Below are positions 6,220-8,999 of a stretch of DNA of 8,999 nucleotides, in pieces. Position 1 is the stretch's first letter, and every line of letters starts with the position of its first letter. The DNA comes from Burkholderiales bacterium (GTDB lineage: Bacteria > Pseudomonadota > Gammaproteobacteria > Burkholderiales > Burkholderiaceae_C). The translations under genes and the position numbers were made by a program. The notes beneath the pieces are model-generated. The model did not search any database. It was given only the letters and a program-made list of their open reading frames with translations, and was not told where the DNA came from. The DNA lies in the NCBI GenBank assembly GCA_947474415.1, contig CANJKD010000052.1:1-8999 (forward strand), written 5' to 3'.

Positions 6220-6357
6220 ATGTGTGCGGAATGCATCACACAAATGGATTCGTTGGGCCCTGCGGCTGGCACGGCTGCTGTCCACTTGATTACCATCACC
6301 TTGGCGCGGGCCATCTTGGACAACACCTCTTCTGACGAATTTCAAGCCGTGGTTTGA
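6220..6357 (+). CDS. Possible small protein of 45 residues (doubtful)
   Basis: An ATG at 6220 opens a frame that ends in tandem stops (TGATGA at 6355-6360). The product begins MCAECITQMDSLGPAAGT, continues with a helix-like stretch VHLITITLARAILDN, and closes with an acidic end, SSDEFQAVV. The composition is balanced and not Arg/Pro-biased, unlike the other frames of this spacer, and it lies about 100 nt downstream of the promoter candidate. Against it: no clear Shine-Dalgarno, no family recognised, and the minus-strand frame covering the same bases (start at 6326) is also open. It could be a remnant of a longer gene, because a stop (TGA 6217-6219) directly precedes the ATG. Confidence 0.25.
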   Translation: MCAECITQMDSLGPAAGTAAVHLITITLARAILDNTSSDEFQAVV

Positions 6358-6792
6358 TGATGAGTATTCGCACCCCCGCGTCGACCTCGCCACCGGGCAG
6401 CCTGCGCGGGCGTGCCTCGATTCGCATGAGCGCGCCGACGTGCGGTGGCGTCGGGCCCCGGCAAGCCGCGTCGCCGCAACGGCCCGTGTGCCTTGGTCGG
6501 CGTCCAGCGCGATGAGGTTCCAGGCATCGAAGCTCGAAGGCCGGGTTGGCGTACAGCCCGCCAGTGTGAGCTCAGGCATGGTCAATTGCGGCCCGTTCGA
6601 GTGGCGTGATGATCGGCGGGTGCTTGGACCACAGGGGTCTGTGCTGATCGAAATCGGCACCTCCGCCCAGCTCACCCGCAGGGTGATCGGCCGTCAGACT
6701 CCGCCCTGCGGGATTCCCGAATCACATCAGCGAGTTGGCGTCAGCTGACCGTTGGGGTGTCACGGATTCCGGGGACCCGAAGGTAATTCACC

Positions 6793-7869
6793 ATGCAACA
6801 CATCGGCATCGTGGACGACAACCCGACGGCGTTGACGCACATGCGCATCTTGCTGGAACGTTCCGGCTTCACGGGCGTGCGTGGGTACACGGATTCGCAT
6901 GCAGCACTTCAGGCTTTCACACTCGAACCGCCGAGCGTTTTACTGGTCGACTACCTCATGCCGGGCCTCGATGGCATCCAGCTGCTGGAGCGTCTGCAGG
7001 CGTCGGGTGCCACCAAGCACACACCGGTTGCGATGGTCTCGGCCGCCGAGGATCTCGAAGCGATGCGTCTTGCGGCCTACCGCGTCGGAGCAATCGAGGT
7101 GTTGGCCAAACCTGTCAATCCGCAGGAGTTCGCGCTGAAGGTTCGCAACCTGGCGCGCTTGGCGATGACGACGCTTCCCGGGAGTTCCCAAGGCGGATTC
7201 GGGCCACTGGTCGTGCCGCGCACCGGTGGTGCCACCGGCCCCCGGAGCGACGCCCGGCGTGAAGATGCAGCCCTGCTTCGAATGCTCGAAAAGGTGGCGG
7301 CGATCCGCGACGAGAAGACCGGAAAGCACACGACGCGCATGGCTTTTTTTGCCGCAGCAATCGCGCACTCATACGGCCTGAGCCTCGCGCAACAAGATCA
7401 ATTGATGATGGGCGCGCCCTTGCATGACATCGGCAAGATCGGCGTGCCCGACGACATCCTGTTCAAGCCCGGAAAGCTCGACGACGACGAGCGTGTCGTG
7501 ATGCAGCGCCACACGATGATCGGCTACGAATTGCTGCGTGACGAACCCTCGCCAACGCTGCAGCTTGCGGCCGAGATCGCACTGACCCACCACGAGCACT
7601 GGGACGGCAGCGGTTACCCGTTCGGTCTGGCGGGCGAACACATCGCTTTGTCCGGCCGCATTGTCTCGGTCGCCGACGCATTCGATGGGTTGACCACGGT
7701 GCGGCCTTACCAGCAGGCCTGGCTTGTCGAGCGGGCCCGGGCAGCGATCCACAACAAAAGCGGTCGCCACTTTGACCCCGCCGTGGTCGTCGCTTTCACA
7801 GCGGCATTCGAAAGTATTCTGCGCATAAAGCGCCACTTCGACGGCGACGACGCCTTCACGGCATGCTAG
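6793..7869 (+). CDS. Response regulator with REC and HD-GYP domains (c-di-GMP phosphodiesterase, RpfG-like)
   Basis: A 358-residue cytoplasmic protein. Receiver domain, about 1-120: acidic pocket D8 and D9 in IVDDN, phosphoacceptor D53 in LLVDYLMPGLDG, Ser83 and Lys106 in the KP motif. A flexible Gly/Pro-rich linker (about 128-156) follows. HD-GYP domain, about 160-345: His179 in KHTTRM, HDIGKIGVPDDIL (H211, D212), His240, HHEHWDGSGYP (H266, H267, GYP at 274-276), ADAFDGL, VRPYQQAW and SGRHFDP. All expected metal-binding and catalytic residues are present, so it should hydrolyse c-di-GMP to pGpG or GMP when activated by phosphorylation. The layout and length match RpfG-type regulators. AAGG at 6780-6783 lies 9 nt before the ATG. 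A PAS-containing membrane sensor follows after 33 nt and is a plausible partner. Confidence 0.94.
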   Translation: MQHIGIVDDNPTALTHMRILLERSGFTGVRGYTDSHAALQAFTLEPPSVLLVDYLMPGLDGIQLLERLQASGATKHTPVAMVSAAEDLEAMRLAAYRVGAIEVLAKPVNPQEFALKVRNLARLAMTTLPGSSQGGFGPLVVPRTGGATGPRSDARREDAALLRMLEKVAAIRDEKTGKHTTRMAFFAAAIAHSYGLSLAQQDQLMMGAPLHDIGKIGVPDDILFKPGKLDDDERVVMQRHTMIGYELLRDEPSPTLQLAAEIALTHHEHWDGSGYPFGLAGEHIALSGRIVSVADAFDGLTTVRPYQQAWLVERARAAIHNKSGRHFDPAVVVAFTAAFESILRIKRHFDGDDAFTAC

Positions 7870-7902
7870 AAAGCTGTCGGGCCTTGCGTCTTTGAACTGA
7901 AC

Positions 7903-8999
7903 ATGGACGCTCGTTCGCCACCCACCCCATCATCCGGCAGCGAGGCGCAGCCGGGGAAACCGGTCGCACCCGTCAGGCTCCGGATGGGTTTGCTTCCAAT
8001 GGCCGTGGTGGCGCTGCTTTTTGTGTTTGCATTGATCGTCGGCGGAGACCACCTGTGGCGGGATCTCGCTATCGACCAAGGCGTCACCCAGGCCGACCTC
8101 GTGCTGGCGCGCGTCAACGAGCACCTCAGTATCGAGCCGATCGATGCCAAGCTGGCCGATCGCGTTGCCCAGATGACGTTTGACCCGGTTGTTCTGTCTG
8201 CCAGGGTCTGGGCGCCGGATGGCCGCGAAGTGGCCGGCTACCGGAGCACAACTGGCGGGCTCGATGCGCCGGCCCCGGACTTCGGCGTGCAGCCGGCCGG
8301 AATGCAGGTGAATTTCGAACAGGCGCAACTGGCGAAGTGGGCGCCGGCGGGGCCCAGGGGCCACCACGCCCGGGTTGAATTGAAATTGAGCCCCGGGCTC
8401 GAGCGAGCCAGCGCGACGAGCACACGGCGCGACCTGGTGGTCACGACATCGGCCGCGGTGGCAGGTCTGGCAACCTTGCTGTTTTTTCTCGCTGCGCAGT
8501 CGCGTGTGTTGGGCCGCCTGACCGGACAGGCAAAGAGCGCCTCATTGCGCGCGCTGCCGTGGTGGGCGAGCCGCGAGGTGGCTGCCGTACATGCCGCGAT
8601 GCGTCGTCTGCGCGAATTCAAAGAGTCCAGGTCACATCGATACCGGCAAATGATCGACGTGATGCGCGCCACCAGCAGCGCAGCCGTCGTGGTTTGCGAC
8701 AAGGACGGTCGCATCGTGATGTGCAACCGTGCTGCCGAGCGCATGTGGAGTGGCGCGGGTGACTCATGGGTCGGCACCTCAGTTCGTGATCGCTTGACGC
8801 CAGAGTGCTTGGTCATTTTCGATGCGGAAATGCGAGCCTTCCGCGAGATCGGTCAGCGCCCGGAGCCAGCGCCTGACGCCTGTATTCTTTCAATAGATGA
8901 CTCACCCACTCCGTTGCGCATCACGTTCAACGTGATCGCGCTCGAGGGTTCGCCGTTGTTGATAGTGCCCTTCGTTGATCGAAAGGCTGAGATCGAGAA
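7903..8999 (+). CDS. Membrane-bound PAS-domain sensor, N-terminal part (3' truncated by window)
   Basis: The frame opens with ATG at 7903, stays open to the window end (365 codons) and has no stop, so the catalytic C-terminus is missing. Residues 1-26 are a Pro/Ser-rich cytoplasmic head; TM1 is about 27-47 (MGLLPMAVVALLFVFALIVG). A periplasmic sensor domain of about 130 residues follows (about 48-177). TM2 is about 178-197 (AAVAGLATLLFFLAAQS). A helical linker (about 200-245) leads to a PAS-like domain from about 247, seen in SSAAVVVCDKDGRIVMCNRA followed by AERMW. This build is typical of sensor histidine kinases and of diguanylate cyclases or phosphodiesterases, and the part that decides is beyond the edge. 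Upstream in-frame TAG at 7867 limits the start; no strong Shine-Dalgarno is visible. Its position 33 nt behind a REC/HD-GYP gene makes a kinase partner the leading guess. Confidence 0.85.
   Translation, partial: MDARSPPTPSSGSEAQPGKPVAPVRLRMGLLPMAVVALLFVFALIVGGDHLWRDLAIDQGVTQADLVLARVNEHLSIEPIDAKLADRVAQMTFDPVVLSARVWAPDGREVAGYRSTTGGLDAPAPDFGVQPAGMQVNFEQAQLAKWAPAGPRGHHARVELKLSPGLERASATSTRRDLVVTTSAAVAGLATLLFFLAAQSRVLGRLTGQAKSASLRALPWWASREVAAVHAAMRRLREFKESRSHRYRQMIDVMRATSSAAVVVCDKDGRIVMCNRAAERMWSGAGDSWVGTSVRDRLTPECLVIFDAEMRAFREIGQRPEPAPDACILSIDDSPTPLRITFNVIALEGSPLLIVPFVDRKAEIE

Larger units (their letters stand above)
5449..6792. other. Long intergenic stretch with little recognisable coding sequence
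   Basis: About 1.34 kb between the minus-strand string and the plus-strand signalling genes. Several open frames cross it on both strands (for example minus 5919-5536 and minus 6675-6103), but their translations are rich in Arg, Ser, Pro, His and Cys and match nothing I recognise; they look like chance frames in GC-rich DNA. The supportable contents are an AT-rich patch near 5488-5575, a promoter candidate near 6081-6109, and two weak small ORFs (5942-6106 and 6220-6357). No tRNA, transposase motif or clean inverted terminal repeats were seen. It may be decayed sequence from a past insertion, but nothing proves that. Confidence 0.5.

Noticed and set aside
6103..6675. Minus-strand 190-codon frame in the spacer
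   Set aside because: Length is unremarkable for GC-rich DNA, composition is Arg/Ser/Cys/His-biased, and no domain is visible.
8238..8816. Minus-strand 192-codon frame opposite the PAS sensor
   Set aside because: Antisense to a clean sensor frame with TM helices and a PAS-like domain.
7903..8999. Calling the sensor rpfC
   Set aside because: It has two TM helices and a PAS domain, not the RpfC-type multi-TM input domain, and its output domain is not in the window.

Overview
The window comes from a GC-rich (roughly 63-65% by eye) proteobacterium, most likely betaproteobacterial. This rests on codon use, an FlhB-type export protein and an RpfG-like REC/HD-GYP protein. No rRNA, tRNA, CRISPR array or intact insertion sequence was seen.

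Left part (1-2903, + strand): a tightly packed gene string with 4-nt stop/start overlaps or gaps of 3-9 nt. It holds the C-terminal end of a Sel1-like repeat protein, a short putative lipoprotein with a HxHxH cluster, a small single-pass membrane protein, a clear Sel1-repeat lipoprotein, and a full-length FlhB-family type III export switch protein with its NPTH autocleavage motif. No flhA or other export-apparatus gene lies beside it here.

Centre (2828-5412, - strand): a three-gene string read towards flhB. It encodes a small membrane-anchored coiled-coil protein, a cysteine-containing single-pass membrane protein of unknown family, and a 555-residue potassium channel. The channel is the most unusual item. 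It carries two complete voltage-sensor domains in tandem but only one pore, with selectivity filter TLASVGYGD. Its last 25 codons overlap the 3' end of flhB on the opposite strand.

Spacer (about 5449-6792): about 1.3 kb without a confidently recognised gene. It holds an AT-rich patch with a short perfect hairpin, a sigma70-like promoter candidate, and two small possible ORFs, one ending in a GGDEF-like DDLTGL stretch.

Right part (6793-8999, + strand): a cyclic-di-GMP phosphodiesterase response regulator (REC + HD-GYP), followed 33 nt later by a two-TM, PAS-containing membrane sensor that runs off the window. The pair looks like a signalling unit acting through c-di-GMP. Together with flhB, the contents suggest a surface, motility or envelope-sensing neighbourhood, but a functional link between the blocks is inference.
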